Source: CAIUMH01 sp963758555
GTDB taxonomy: Bacteria; Actinomycetota; Acidimicrobiia; Acidimicrobiales; RAAP-2
Direction of reading: 5' to 3'
Assembly: GCA_963758555.1 (NCBI GenBank)
Contig: CAVWVW010000004.1
Coordinates: 248,001-312,000 of the forward strand
Length of the DNA: 64,000 bases
The number at the start of each line of letters is the position of its first letter. Position 1 is the first letter of the stretch. Shown piece by piece: positions 44,591-54,487 of the stretch. The position numbers were made by a program, and so were the translations under genes. Under the pieces are notes generated by a model. It made no database searches. It was not told the origin of the DNA and saw only the letters and a program-made list of their open reading frames with translations.

Positions 44591-44962
44591 ATGCCAGACG
44601 ACAACCCTCCCCGCTACGGACAGCCCGGCGGCCCGACCTTGCCGATCACCACGGCACTCGAGTTCCCCGATGCCCAGATCACCCGGAGCCTCGGGATGGT
44701 CTTCGGCGTGGTCGTGCGCTCCATGGGCATGGCCAAGGGCATCACCGCAGGCTTCAAGGCCATGGCCGGCGGCGAGGTCAAGCAGTACACCCGCCTGGTC
44801 GAGGACAGCCGCCGCCACGCCATGGACCGCATGATCGAGAACGCACAGCTCATCGGGGCTGACGGCATCGTGTCGATGCGCTTCGACTCCTCTGAGGTCG
44901 GCCAGTCCCTCACCGAGATCGTGGCCTACGGCACCGCCGTCAAGCTCGCGCCTGGAGCCTGA
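44591..44962 (+). CDS. YbjQ family protein
   Basis: A 123-residue protein with AGGAGG before ATG 44591. It contains RSLGMVFGVVVRSMGMAKGI, then EDSRRHAMDRMIENAQLIGADGIVSMRFDSSEVG and EIVAYGTAVKL, the core of the YbjQ (DUF74) family, which forms small pentameric beta-alpha proteins of unknown function sometimes called heavy-metal-binding. The N-terminal 20 residues are Pro-rich. It is followed 10 bases later by a small membrane protein gene. Confidence 0.85.
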   Translation: MPDDNPPRYGQPGGPTLPITTALEFPDAQITRSLGMVFGVVVRSMGMAKGITAGFKAMAGGEVKQYTRLVEDSRRHAMDRMIENAQLIGADGIVSMRFDSSEVGQSLTEIVAYGTAVKLAPGA

Positions 44963-44972
44963 GGCCAGCCCC

Positions 44973-45188
44973 ATGGTGCTCGCCATCCTCATCGCCCTGG
45001 TCATCTTGGCCCTCTTGGTCGTGAGCCTCTTCGTCCGGCGCCACCGCGAGTCGAACGAGCCCTTGGCTGGGTGGGAGCGGACCGACGAGATCTTCAACGA
45101 CCCCTCGACGAATCGCGTCATGCGGGTCTGGGTCGACCAAGCGGGAGAGCGACGCTACGTCGTCGATCAGGATCGACCGGCCACCTAG
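44973..45188 (+). CDS. Small single-span membrane protein
   Basis: A 71-residue protein. One N-terminal hydrophobic helix (VLAILIALVILALLVVSLFV) is followed by RRH, so the rest is cytoplasmic. The soluble part includes WERTDEIFNDPSTNRVMRVW and ends DQDRPAT. It is closely spaced after the YbjQ gene. YbjQ and this protein may act together, which is inference. No known family recognised. Confidence 0.68.
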   Translation: MVLAILIALVILALLVVSLFVRRHRESNEPLAGWERTDEIFNDPSTNRVMRVWVDQAGERRYVVDQDRPAT

Positions 45189-45263
45189 CGGCTGGCCTGC
45201 GGGGCAGGTGGCTTGCCCGAGAGCGTCGCTGTGCCACCAGCCCTCACCGATACGCTCGACCAG

Positions 45264-46089
45264 ATGAGCCCTCTCGGCATCGTCCTGATCATCTTCGGCA
45301 TCTCGTGTGCCTTCGCCTGGGTGGCCTCCCTGCTCTCCGGGGACACCTCATGGGTGGACCGTGAGTGGTCGCTCGTGCCCATCGCCTACGTCTGGGTCTT
45401 CGCCCTGGCCGCCGGGCTCTCGAGCACGCGCCTCGACCTCATGGCGGTGCTCGTCACCCTCTGGGGCCTCCGGCTGACCTTCAACTTCGCCCGCAAGGGC
45501 GGCTACAGCGGCGTCGAGGACTACCGCTGGGCGGTGCTCCGCCAGTCGATGAGCAAGTGGCAGTTCCAGCTCTTCAACTTCTTCTTCATCGTCCTCTACC
45601 AAAACGCCCTCTTGGTGCTGATCACCCTGCCAGCGTGGACGGCGTACCAGCACCGCTCAGCGCCCCTCGGGCTGCTCGACGTGCTCTTGATGATCGCCTT
45701 CCTCGCCTCGACGGCGGGCGAGACCATCGCCGACCAGCAGCAATGGGACTTCCATCAGCTCAAGCACGACGCACTGGCCGCTGGTCGTCAGCCGAGCTCG
45801 CAGTTCTGCCAGACGCGGCCTCTTCCGCTACTCGCGCCACCCCAACTTCTTCTTCGAACAGGCCCAGTGGTGGCTCTTCTTCGGCATCGGAGCCGCCGCT
45901 GCCGGCTCGGTGCTCGAGTGGACCGTGCTCGGCGCGGTGCTCTTGACCGGGCTGTTCATCGGCTCCACGCGCTTCACTGAGCAGATCACGCTGTCGAAGT
46001 ACCCCGAGTACGCCGACTACCAGAAGCGGACCTCGATGCTGATCCCCTGGTTCCCGGGCGATCGCTCTGCTGAGCTCAGCGCGTCGTAG
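45264..46089 (+). CDS. DUF1295 / steroid 5-alpha-reductase-like membrane protein (frameshifted)
   Basis: A multi-span membrane protein of about 274 residues. The DUF1295 motifs are visible: TLWGLRLTFNFARKGGYSG, EDYRWAVLR, SMSKWQFQLFNFFFI and AGETIADQQQWDFHQLK. After a frame change at about 45815 (one extra C), GLFRYSRHPNFFFEQAQWW and KYPEYADYQKRTSMLIPWFPG follow. These are the SAM/NADPH-binding features of 5-alpha-reductase/ICMT-like proteins. ATG 45264 is chosen. Substrate, perhaps a fatty acid or steroid, is unknown. Confidence 0.83.
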
Positions 46090-46101
46090 CTCCCCACCCC
46101 G

Positions 46102-47474
46102 CTAGTCGTCGGTGGCGATGAAGACGTTCTTGACCTCGCTGAAAGCGTCAAGCGAATCAGGCCCGAGCTCGCGACCGATGCCCGACTGCTTGAAGCCGCC
46201 GAAGGGCGTCCAGTAGCGCACGGACGAGTGCGAGTTCACGCTCAGCGTGCCGCTGTCGATCCCTCTGGCCACACGCATCGCCCGCCCGACGTCTCGGGTC
46301 CAGATCGAACCCGACAGCCCGTAGGGCGTGTCGTTGGCGAGGCGGATGGCGTCGGCTTCGTCGTCAAAGGGGATGACCACCACGACGGGTCCGAAGATCT
46401 CATCGGTCACCGCCCGATCGTCCAGCCCCACCGGAGCGAGCACGGTCGGGGGGAACCAGAAGCCTGGGCCGTCGGGAGCATGGCCTTGGAAGGCCACCGG
46501 TGCGCCCTCAGGCACGAAGGAGGCGACCGCCTCGAGCTGCACGGCCGAGACGAGGGGGCCCATCTGGGTGGCCTCCTGGCGAGGGTCGCCGACCACGAAG
46601 CTCTTGACCGCCGGCTCGAGCAGCTCCATGAAGCGCTCGTGCGCGCTTCGCTCGATCAAGATCCTCGAGCGCGCGCAGCAGTCCTGCCCGGCGTTGTCGA
46701 ACACACCTGCGGGAGCAGACGCTGCGGCTCGCTCGAGATCAGCATCGGCGAAGACCACGTTGGCGCTCTTGCCACCCAGCTCCAAGGTGAAGCGCTTGAT
46801 CTGGTCGGCACACCCCGCCATGATCCGCTGGCCGACCTCGGTTGAGCCGGTGAAGCAGACCTTGGCCACGCTCGGATGGGTGACGAAGCGCCACCCGACG
46901 ACCGAGCCCTCGCCGGTGAGCACGGTCAAGACGCCTTCGGGCAGGCCCGCCTCCACGGCCAGCTCACCGAGCCTCACGGCGGTCAGCGGTGTGATCTCGG
47001 CCGGCTTGAGCACCACGGTGTTGCCCGCGGCCAGCGCTGGGGCGAAGCCCCAGCTGGCGATGGGCATCGGGAAGTTCCACGGCACGATGATGCCCACGAC
47101 GCCCAGCGGCTCGTGGAAGGTCAGGTCGACGCCGCCAGGGACCGGGATCTGGAGCCCGGTGTGCCGCTCAGGCGCGCCGGCGTAGTAGTCGAGCACGTCA
47201 CGCACGTTGCCCGCCTCCCAGCGCGCGTTCGAGATGGTGTGCCCGCGTTGGCCACCTCGAGCTGGGCCAGCTCCTCGAGGTGCTCGTCGACCACCGAGGC
47301 GAAGCGACGGAGCAGACGAGCCCGATCAGCGGGCGCGACGCGTCGCCACGAGTCGAAGGCCGTCGCGGCTCGCTCGATGGCGGCATCGGTGGCAGCCAGA
47401 TCGAGAGACGGGACCTCTTCGATCACCGCCTCGGTGGCGGGGTTGAGGACGGCGAAGGTGGACACGGGGCTCAT
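46102..47474 (-). CDS. NAD(P)-dependent aldehyde dehydrogenase (frameshifted)
   Basis: An aldehyde dehydrogenase of about 457 residues. The general base Glu is in TLELGGKSANVVF and the nucleophile Cys in NAGQDCCARSRI. Also present are VPWNFPMPIASW and FTGSTEVGQRIM. The N-terminal 80 residues read from 47474 in another frame; one base (probably C in GGCACACC) is missing near 47240. The type is close to betaine aldehyde and gamma-(glutamylamino)butyraldehyde dehydrogenases. It lies just downstream of an FAD/GcvT dehydrogenase on the same strand, within an amine-catabolic gene set. Confidence 0.86.
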
Positions 47475-47508
47475 TGTGGCATGGCTCCTCTCGGCTGCTC
47501 GCTCGTGC

Positions 47509-49959
47509 TCATGCGTGGATCTTGGTGTGCTCGGGGTCGTAGAGGGCGCGAAGCGAGAGGGTGGCTTCCGAGAGCGCTCCTCCCGCGTCGACCTCGAAGG
47601 AGCCTGTGCTGAGATCCTCTGGGGTGAGCACCCCGTGGTCGTCGCGCCACACGTAGGCCAGAGCCACCGCGCTGGCCAGGGTGGCCGACCACGCGGCCGA
47701 GGTCACCTGTCCGACGGCGACGCCGTCACGCAAGACGAGCTCTCCTCCCCAGAGCATCACCTCCGGATCGCTCAGCCGCAGCGAGACGAGCCGTCGACGA
47801 ACCCCGTGGGCCACGGCGTCCTCGACCGCCGATCGGCCGAGGAACTCCTGGGAGCTCTTGAGCTTGCAGGTGAAGCGGAGCCCGGCTTCGACAGGGTTGT
47901 AGTCGGGGGTCAGATCGCTCCCGAAGGCCCGATAGCCCTTGTCGAGGCGAAGCGAGTTGATGGTGCTGTAGCCGGCGTGGACGACACCGAGCTCGGCACC
48001 GGCCTCCTTGAGGTCGTCGAAGACGCCGATCGCCAGCTCGGTCGGCACGTAGAGCTCCCAGCCGAGCTCACCGACGTAGGTGAGCCGCGTCGCCCGCACG
48101 GTCGCCGAGCCGAGGTCGATCTCCCGGCTCGAGCCGAAGGCGAACGCCTCCGCCGAGAGCTCGGCGCGCGACAGCCGGCTCAGCAGCTGGCGAGCCTTCG
48201 GTCCCATGACGCCGAAGACGGCGTAGGCCGACGAGACGTCGGTGACGACGACACGCTCGGACGCTGCGGTGTGCCGCTCGATCCACGAGGCGTCTCGCAC
48301 CGGAGACGCGGCGCTCGTCACCAGCAGGTAGCGCTGGCGGTCCAGCCTGGTGAGCGTGACGTCGGCCTCATAGCCACCGCGGCTGTTGAGCATCCCGGTG
48401 TAGACGGTGCGGCCCACCTCCACCGCCACGTCTTGGGTGCAGAGCCGCTGGAGGACCGCCTCGGCGTCGCTCCCGGCCACCACGAGCTTGCCGAAGGAGG
48501 TCTCGTCGAAGAGAGCGACGCCCTCTCTGGTGGCGAGCTGCTCGTCGAGCGACCATGACAGCCACGCCGGCTTCGACCAGGTGTAGTCGAGCTCAGGCGC
48601 CACGCCCTTCGGTGCGAAGACGTTGGGTCGCTCCCATCCGAACTTCGAGCCGAACTGGGCACCGTGCTCAGCCAAGAGGTGGTGGACCGGCGAGCGCCGG
48701 AAGGGTCGGGCGGTGGTCAGCTCTCGGTTGGGCCAGGGGATCGCGTAGTGGAGCCCCAAGACCTCTCCCACCCGAGCGCGCAGCCACTGGTTGTTGGCGT
48801 GAAAGGGTCCGAAGCGGCGGATGTCCATGGCCACCAGGTCGCTGGTCGGCTCTCCCTCGACGATCCACTCGGCCAGCGCTCGGCCCGCCCCACCGGCCGA
48901 GGCAATGCCCACCGAGTTGAACCCCGCGCCCACGAAGAAGCCCGCCACCTCCGGAGCCTCGCCGATGATGAACTGGTTGTCGGGCGTGAAGCTCTCCGGT
49001 CCGTTGTAGAACTGCTTGATCCCCACCTCGTTCAGGACGGGGAGCCGTCCCAGGGCTGAGTCCATGAGCACGCTGAAGTGCTCCCAGTCCTCGTCCAAGA
49101 GCTGGAACTCGAACGGGTAGGGCAGCGCGTCAGGGGAGACCCACGGTTTGGCCTCCGGCTCGAAGCCGCCGACGACGAGCCCGCCGACCTCCTCTTTGAA
49201 GTAGGTGTAGCCGTCCGGGTCACGCAGGATCGGGAGGTCTCGCGTCACGCCGTCGATCTGCTCGGTCACGACGTAGAAGTGCTCGGCGGAGTGCAGCGGC
49301 ACGTTGACCCCTGCCATCGCACCGACGGCCTTGGCCCACTGACCAGCGCAGTTCACGACGATCTCAGTCTCGAGGGCACCTTCCTCGGTCACCACACCGG
49401 TGACCCGTCCCTCGTCGGTCAGCACGTCGAGGACTCTCGTGCGCTCGAGGATCGTCGCACCCCGAGCTCGGGCGCCGCGAGCCAGCGAGGCTGTCACGTC
49501 GACAGGGTTGGCGGTGCCGTCACCGGGCAACCAGATCGCACCGAGCAGGTCGGAGGTCTCGAGCAGCGGATAGCGGGCCTTGGCCTCCGCTGGGGAGAGC
49601 AGCTCGCACTCGAGGTCAAAGGCCTCGGCGGTCGCCGCCGTGCGCTGGAGCTGGATCATGCGGTCTTCGGTGCGGGCCACCGTCACCCCTCCGCAGCGCT
49701 TGAAGCCGGTGGCGAGCCCGGTCTCCGCCTCGAGCTCGCTGTAGAGCGAGGCCGAGTACTGCACGAGGCGCGTCCCGCTCTCCGTGGCGCGCAGCTGGCC
49801 GACCAGGCCGGCCGCGTGCCAGGTCGTGCCGCAGGAGAGCTGGCCTTGCTCGAGGAGCACCACGTCACGCCAGCCGAGCGCGGTCAGGTGGTAGGCCACG
49901 CTCGCTCCGATGATGCCGCCTCCGATGATGACGACCCGCGCGCGATCAGGAACCGTCAC
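47509..49959 (-). CDS. FAD-dependent oxidoreductase fused to a GcvT (aminomethyltransferase) domain
   Basis: An 816-residue two-part enzyme. Residues 1-390 form a DAO-type FAD domain (VVIIGGGIIGASVAYHL, GTTWHAAGLVGQL, CGGVTVARTEDRM, FIIGEAPEVAGFFVGAGFN). Residues 430-816 are GcvT-like, with VALFDETSFGKLVVAG, GMLNSRGGYEADVTLTRL and YVGELGWELYVP. This matches dimethylglycine/sarcosine dehydrogenases, which oxidise N-methyl amines and pass the carbon to tetrahydrofolate. The GTWHAAG form fits with FAD held by a His. It is intact and close to the kinase-like and aldehyde dehydrogenase genes. Substrate not certain. Confidence 0.87.
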   Translation of the reverse strand: MTVPDRARVVIIGGGIIGASVAYHLTALGWRDVVLLEQGQLSCGTTWHAAGLVGQLRATESGTRLVQYSASLYSELEAETGLATGFKRCGGVTVARTEDRMIQLQRTAATAEAFDLECELLSPAEAKARYPLLETSDLLGAIWLPGDGTANPVDVTASLARGARARGATILERTRVLDVLTDEGRVTGVVTEEGALETEIVVNCAGQWAKAVGAMAGVNVPLHSAEHFYVVTEQIDGVTRDLPILRDPDGYTYFKEEVGGLVVGGFEPEAKPWVSPDALPYPFEFQLLDEDWEHFSVLMDSALGRLPVLNEVGIKQFYNGPESFTPDNQFIIGEAPEVAGFFVGAGFNSVGIASAGGAGRALAEWIVEGEPTSDLVAMDIRRFGPFHANNQWLRARVGEVLGLHYAIPWPNRELTTARPFRRSPVHHLLAEHGAQFGSKFGWERPNVFAPKGVAPELDYTWSKPAWLSWSLDEQLATREGVALFDETSFGKLVVAGSDAEAVLQRLCTQDVAVEVGRTVYTGMLNSRGGYEADVTLTRLDRQRYLLVTSAASPVRDASWIERHTAASERVVVTDVSSAYAVFGVMGPKARQLLSRLSRAELSAEAFAFGSSREIDLGSATVRATRLTYVGELGWELYVPTELAIGVFDDLKEAGAELGVVHAGYSTINSLRLDKGYRAFGSDLTPDYNPVEAGLRFTCKLKSSQEFLGRSAVEDAVAHGVRRRLVSLRLSDPEVMLWGGELVLRDGVAVGQVTSAAWSATLASAVALAYVWRDDHGVLTPEDLSTGSFEVDAGGALSEATLSLRALYDPEHTKIHA

Positions 49960-50892
49960 TCAATCATCCCGCTGGACCGCGTCGAGGAGCTCGTCGAGCT
50001 CGGGACTGCGGAAGGTGGCGACTGCGCGCTCGTACTTCTCGAGTCCCCACGTCCAGAAGTCGAAGTCCAGCGCGCTCGATGATGCTTGGATCGAGGCCCA
50101 CAGCGTCCAGCCGTACTGCGACATGAGGCCTTGGAGCCGTGCTCGGGCCAGCTTCGAGTGGCTGATCCTCCCGTAGTACGCCTCGAGCAGCTCTTCGAGC
50201 TGCTCGTCGCTCAGGTGGCACTCGCTCCAGATGTTGCCGAGCTCGAAGCAGGCATCGTTGTTCCCTGCGTACTCGTAGTCGATGATCCTGATCTGCGCTC
50301 CCTGGTCGATGAAGTTCCCGGCCAGCAGATCGTTGTTGCACGCCACAAGCGGCTCGGCACGCACACCGAGTGCGCGGTGGACACGGACCAGCTGGTCGGC
50401 GAAGTCGAGGTAGCCCGCAGGGAGCCGGTACCCGCGCTCGCGCACGAGCTTCAGGTAGCGCGCTTGGATCTCGAACATGTTGAACTCGTTGACGAAGCGG
50501 CCTCCGCCGTGCAGGCGTCGACAGGCGGCGGCGACCCGCGCCACCGCACCGGGCGTGGCGAACGAGGCATCGGTGAAGGTCTCGCCCTCGAGGAAGCCGA
50601 CCACCATCACCCCGTGATCGGGGAGATAGCCCACCACCGGCGCACCGACGCCAGCGTCAGCAGCGATGATCGAGTTGCGGTACTCGTGCTCACGGTTCAC
50701 CGACAGCTCGACCGACTCGCGCGACGAGACCCGCACCACGTAGCTCGCCTCGGGCGTGGTGACCTTGAAGTTCCGGTTGGTGAGCCCTCCCGCCAGCTCG
50801 GTGATCGAGCGCGGTCGCCCTCGAAGCGGCTCGATCAGATCCAGCAGGGCATCGGGGACGACGTCGCCCAGGTCTTCGGCGGCCTCAGCCAT
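49960..50892 (-). CDS. Choline/ethanolamine kinase-like phosphotransferase
   Basis: About 310 residues of the protein-kinase-like choline kinase fold. ELAGGLTNRNFKVTTPEASYVVRVSS is the nucleotide-loop region. The catalytic loop reads CNNDLLAGNFID, where the usual H-x-D His is replaced by Asn, and the metal loop is IIDYEYAGNNDACFELG. Its stop abuts the start of the FAD/GcvT gene. ATG 50892 is preferred; upstream in-frame starts to 51060 exist. If active, it would phosphorylate a choline- or ethanolamine-like compound. The changed His makes activity or specificity uncertain. Confidence 0.8.
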   Translation of the reverse strand: MAEAAEDLGDVVPDALLDLIEPLRGRPRSITELAGGLTNRNFKVTTPEASYVVRVSSRESVELSVNREHEYRNSIIAADAGVGAPVVGYLPDHGVMVVGFLEGETFTDASFATPGAVARVAAACRRLHGGGRFVNEFNMFEIQARYLKLVRERGYRLPAGYLDFADQLVRVHRALGVRAEPLVACNNDLLAGNFIDQGAQIRIIDYEYAGNNDACFELGNIWSECHLSDEQLEELLEAYYGRISHSKLARARLQGLMSQYGWTLWASIQASSSALDFDFWTWGLEKYERAVATFRSPELDELLDAVQRDD

Positions 50893-51135
50893 CAGCGCGT
50901 CGTCCTGGTGGGCGAGCCGAGAGACCGAGAGGTGTTCGACATGCCAGATCGTCGAACCACGTCGCGCGTCCCCCTCACTTTGGTCACCGATGGGTGGGCC
51001 CATGACGTCCCTCTCGAGGCGCCGTTCGCTCACGGTAGCCCTGGTGCTCGGAGGTGACAAGGTCTAGACCAAAGCACGTCTGCGCCTTCAGCGAGGTGAC
51101 GAATCGAGAGCGGCCGGCGCCGATAGCATCGCCGC

Positions 51136-51948
51136 GTGAGCGACGTCGCAGCTGTCCCTGAGTGGTTGGCCACCTACCCGGAAGCAAGCGACGCCGACGG
51201 CTCACCTGTCCACGCCACCATCGCTCGCTGGCTCACCGACCTCATGAGCCGCGGAGACCTCGTGCCCGGGGATCGCCTCCCGCGCGAAGGGGAGCTGGCG
51301 AAGCTCCTCGGCGTCTCTCGGATGACCCTTCGCCAGGCGCTCGCCACACTCGAGGCCCGAGGCTGCCTCCAGCGCAAGACCGGACGAGCAGGGGGCACCT
51401 TCGTCATCGAACCTCGGATCGAGTGCGACCTCACGGGGCTCGCCGGGTTCACCGAGCAGATGCGCCGAGCCCACGTGCGCGCTGGCGCCCACGTGGTCTC
51501 CTCCCTGACGCTGCCCGCCCCACCGCGCGTGGCCAGCGCGCTCTCGTTGGCTCGGGGAGCCACGGTCCACGAGATCGTGAGGGTGCGCACCGTGGCTCGA
51601 CAGCCCTTGGCTCTCGAGCGCTCCTACTTCCCCGCCGAGCTCTTCGCCGACCTTCGAGAGCGCCAGCTCACCGGTTCGCTCTACCAGCTGCTCAGCCACC
51701 GCTACGGCCAGGAGCCGACCACCGCGTCGGAGTCCTTCGAGCCGGTCGCGGCTCGAGCGGATGAGGCCGAGCACCTCTCCGTGGAGCTCGGTGACCCGTT
51801 GATGCTCATCGAGCGAACAGCGTTCAATCGAGGGGGTCGAGCGATCGAGTTCGCCCGCGATCTCTTCCGACCGGATCGGATCAAGATCTCCCTCCGAACC
51901 TCCGTCGGGCAAGCAGCGTCGCTCGACCTCAAGCTCGCCACGCCCTAA
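51136..51948 (+). CDS. GntR family (HutC-type) transcriptional regulator
   Basis: A 270-residue regulator from GTG 51136. The winged helix-turn-helix is at about residues 25-90 (LMSRGDLVPGDRLPREGELAKLLGVSRMTLRQALATLEARG). The UTRA ligand domain follows (EIVRVRTVARQPLALERSYFPAELF and MLIERTAFNRGGRAIEFARDLFRPDR). It lies divergent from the kinase-like/FAD-GcvT/aldehyde-dehydrogenase set and is the best local candidate for its regulator. Its stop overlaps the convergent HAD gene stop as CTAA. Confidence 0.87.
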   Translation: MSDVAAVPEWLATYPEASDADGSPVHATIARWLTDLMSRGDLVPGDRLPREGELAKLLGVSRMTLRQALATLEARGCLQRKTGRAGGTFVIEPRIECDLTGLAGFTEQMRRAHVRAGAHVVSSLTLPAPPRVASALSLARGATVHEIVRVRTVARQPLALERSYFPAELFADLRERQLTGSLYQLLSHRYGQEPTTASESFEPVAARADEAEHLSVELGDPLMLIERTAFNRGGRAIEFARDLFRPDRIKISLRTSVGQAASLDLKLATP

Positions 51949-52679
51949 GAGCGCTCGGCTTCCGCGGCCTCGTCGAGCACCGAGGCGAACAGCTGGGCAC
52001 CGAGGCCCTCGACCACGGCGTCGGCCTCAAGGGCCAGCTCCTCACGAGCCATCGTGCCCACCACGCCGATCGCCATCATGGCGGCGCCACGCGCCGCTCG
52101 AAGACCGACCACCGTGTCTTCGAAGACGACGATCGCCGAGCCACCCACACCGAGGTCCCGAGCAGCCAGCAGGAACCCTTCGGGGTTCGGCTTGCCCTCA
52201 GAGACGTCCTCGACCGTGACCACGGTGACGAACGCACCGCTGAGCCCGGCTCGGTCAAGGACCAGCTCGACGTCCGTGCGCTGTGCGCCGGTGACGATGC
52301 CCATCGGCACGCGGTGCGCGCCCAGCAGGGCGACCAGCTCTCGGGTCGACGGCTCGATGGGTGAGGCACCGCTCACGAGCTCCCGATAGCGCGCCGCTCG
52401 CTCATCGAGCAGCGTCTCGACGAGCGAGGGCCCTCCCCCGCCATGGGCCGCCACCGCCCGCTCGATGATCTCTCGATCGCTGAAGCCCACGAAGTGCTCG
52501 AGGTAGGCAGCCTCTTCGAGCTCGAAGCCGAGCTGGGAGGCGAAGAGACCTTGGAAGGTCCGGAGGACGACGGGCTCGTCGTTGGCCAAGGTGCCGTTGA
52601 AGTCGAAGAGCACCGCACGGTCCGCTTGGCTCGCCCAACGGCCAAGGAGGGCCTGCGCACGCTGTGCTTCAGCGTTCAT
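51945..52679 (-). CDS. HAD family hydrolase (beta-phosphoglucomutase/phosphatase-like)
   Basis: A 244-residue HAD phosphatase. Motif I is AVLFDFNGTLAND (the N in place of the more common D-G-T fits the subfamily). Motif II is GIVTGAQRTDVELVL, with EGKPNPEGFLLAARDLGV and VVFEDTVVGLRAARGAAM as motifs III and IV. A cap of about 60 residues follows motif I. It is co-directional with the permease and glutamine-synthetase-like genes, with 60 bases between it and the permease. It may dephosphorylate a product of the kinase-like protein, which is inference. Confidence 0.85.
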   Translation of the reverse strand: MNAEAQRAQALLGRWASQADRAVLFDFNGTLANDEPVVLRTFQGLFASQLGFELEEAAYLEHFVGFSDREIIERAVAAHGGGGPSLVETLLDERAARYRELVSGASPIEPSTRELVALLGAHRVPMGIVTGAQRTDVELVLDRAGLSGAFVTVVTVEDVSEGKPNPEGFLLAARDLGVGGSAIVVFEDTVVGLRAARGAAMMAIGVVGTMAREELALEADAVVEGLGAQLFASVLDEAAEAERS

Positions 52680-52739
52680 GACAGCCCAACGAGACGGAGC
52701 CGGGAGACACAGGCCAACGACCCCACCGGATGCCCGGGC

Positions 52740-54331
52740 CTAGGGGAAGTGAGGCACTCCCGCCTCGGGCAGCTCGATCGTGTTCTTCGGACCCTTGAAC
52801 CACTTCTTCACCGACAGGTGCCAGTAGATCCAGAGGAAGATCATCGCGGCGGGCACCACCAAGATCGTGTAGTTGACGTACTTCCATGCGAAGCCAGTCG
52901 TCCAGGGAACACCCAGGTTCGAGGTCGGCATGAAGGCCATGAACGTGACCAGCACCACGTCGAGAAGGGCGATCACGCAGAGCCACTTGTACTTCCTGCC
53001 CAAGTTCCAGCCACCTTGTGCGAAGGCATCGCCCAGCCTCCAGCGGTGCCAGATGGGGATGGCGAAGCACCAGTAGAGCCCGATGACACCGATCGAGACC
53101 ACGGCGAAGAAGGCGACCGGCGAGGGCGCCCCGTTGATGTCGACCTTGATCAGCGCCGGCAGCGTGATGATGATCCCGATCGCCGCCGTCAAGAGCACGC
53201 CAGCCACGGGCACCCGCTTGGCGCTGAGCTTCGACCAGTGCTTGTGGCCGGGGACGGCGCCGTCACGGCTGAAGGCGAAGAGCATCCGGCTGCAGCTGGT
53301 CATGCAGGCCATCGTGCAGAAGAACTGACCGACTGCCGAGATCAACAGCACCGTGCCCCCCCAGCGAGACGTGAGGGCCTGAGAGAAGATCGTGGCCACG
53401 CCGCCACCCGCCGTGGTCACCTTCGATTCGTCCTGGACGGCGAAGAGAAAGGCGAGCAGCAGGATCCAGCCGCCGATGGCGGAGTAGAAGATCGAGCGCC
53501 ACATGCCCGAGGCCGCACCGTTGGCGGCATCCTTCGTCTCTTCAGAAAGGTGAGCAGAGGCGTCATAGCCGGTGATCGTGTACTGGGTGAGCAATGCCCC
53601 GATGGGCAGCACCACCACCAAGAAGCCGAAGCCGTGCGTCTTGCCCCCGAAGAAGCCGGTGTTGTTCACCGTCGAGGTGAAGACCATCGAGGCGCTGGCG
53701 TGGTGGTGTGGGAGGAAGACCAGGATCAGGACGACGGCCGCTGCACCCAGGACGTGCCACCACACCGAGGTGTTGTTGATGATGGCCAGCAGATGACTCG
53801 AGAAGATGTTGACGATCGCTGCGATCACCAAGATGGCGATGAAGTACAAGAAGATCGTGTCGAGGTTGCCTGCCGTGTAGCTCCCGGGAACAAGAAGCTC
53901 AAGGTGAGGTCCAAGAAGGTGGCGCACCCGTAGGCCACCGAGGCCACGATGGCCAAGAGCCCGATCAGGTTCAGCCAGCCTGTGTAGTAGCCAGCCTTCG
54001 CTCCACCGAGCTTCGATGCCCACCAGTAGATGCCGCCCGACGTCGGATAGGCCGAGACCAGCTCGGCCAGACACAGGCCGATGCACAGGATCAGGGCGGC
54101 GAGGATGGGCCAGCCCCAGGCGATGGCAGCCGGGCCACCGCCGTTCCAACCGCTGGAGAAGGTCGTGAAGCAACCGGCCAGGATCGAGATGATCGAGAAC
54201 GAGATGGCGAAGTTCGAGAACCCTGACCACGAGCGGTTGAGCTCTTGCTTGTATCCGAGCTGCGCGAGGAGCTGTTCGTCCTCGCTCAGCGTTCCGGCGC
54301 TGACCGCCCCGCTTGCACCCTCATCAGACAC
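52740..54331 (-). CDS. APC-type amino acid/amine permease (frameshifted)
   Basis: A transporter of about 530 residues. The N-terminal part (YKQELNRSWSGFSNFAISFSIISILAGCFT, AELVSAYPTSGGIYWWASKLGG) has the first helices of the GABA/polyamine-like APC permeases. The second part, in another frame from about 53885, carries FLYFIAILVIAAIVNIFSSH, ITGYDASAHLSEETKDAANG and SRDGAVPGHKHWSKL. About 12-13 helices are expected. It lies upstream of the HAD gene and downstream of the glutamine-synthetase-like gene, all on the minus strand, so it probably imports the amine that the cluster uses. Confidence 0.85.
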
Positions 54332-54487
54332 GGCTGCCCCACTTTCACCTCGAGCGACCGAGCTGAAGGTCGCTGAACCCCAACCGACTTTTCCTGAAAG
54401 GTAGCACCGAGGACCCCGAAAGGTCCGGACCGAATCTGCGAACGCTCAGAGCGTGCCCACGAAGCGTCAGCGCGCCGGTCGCACCGC

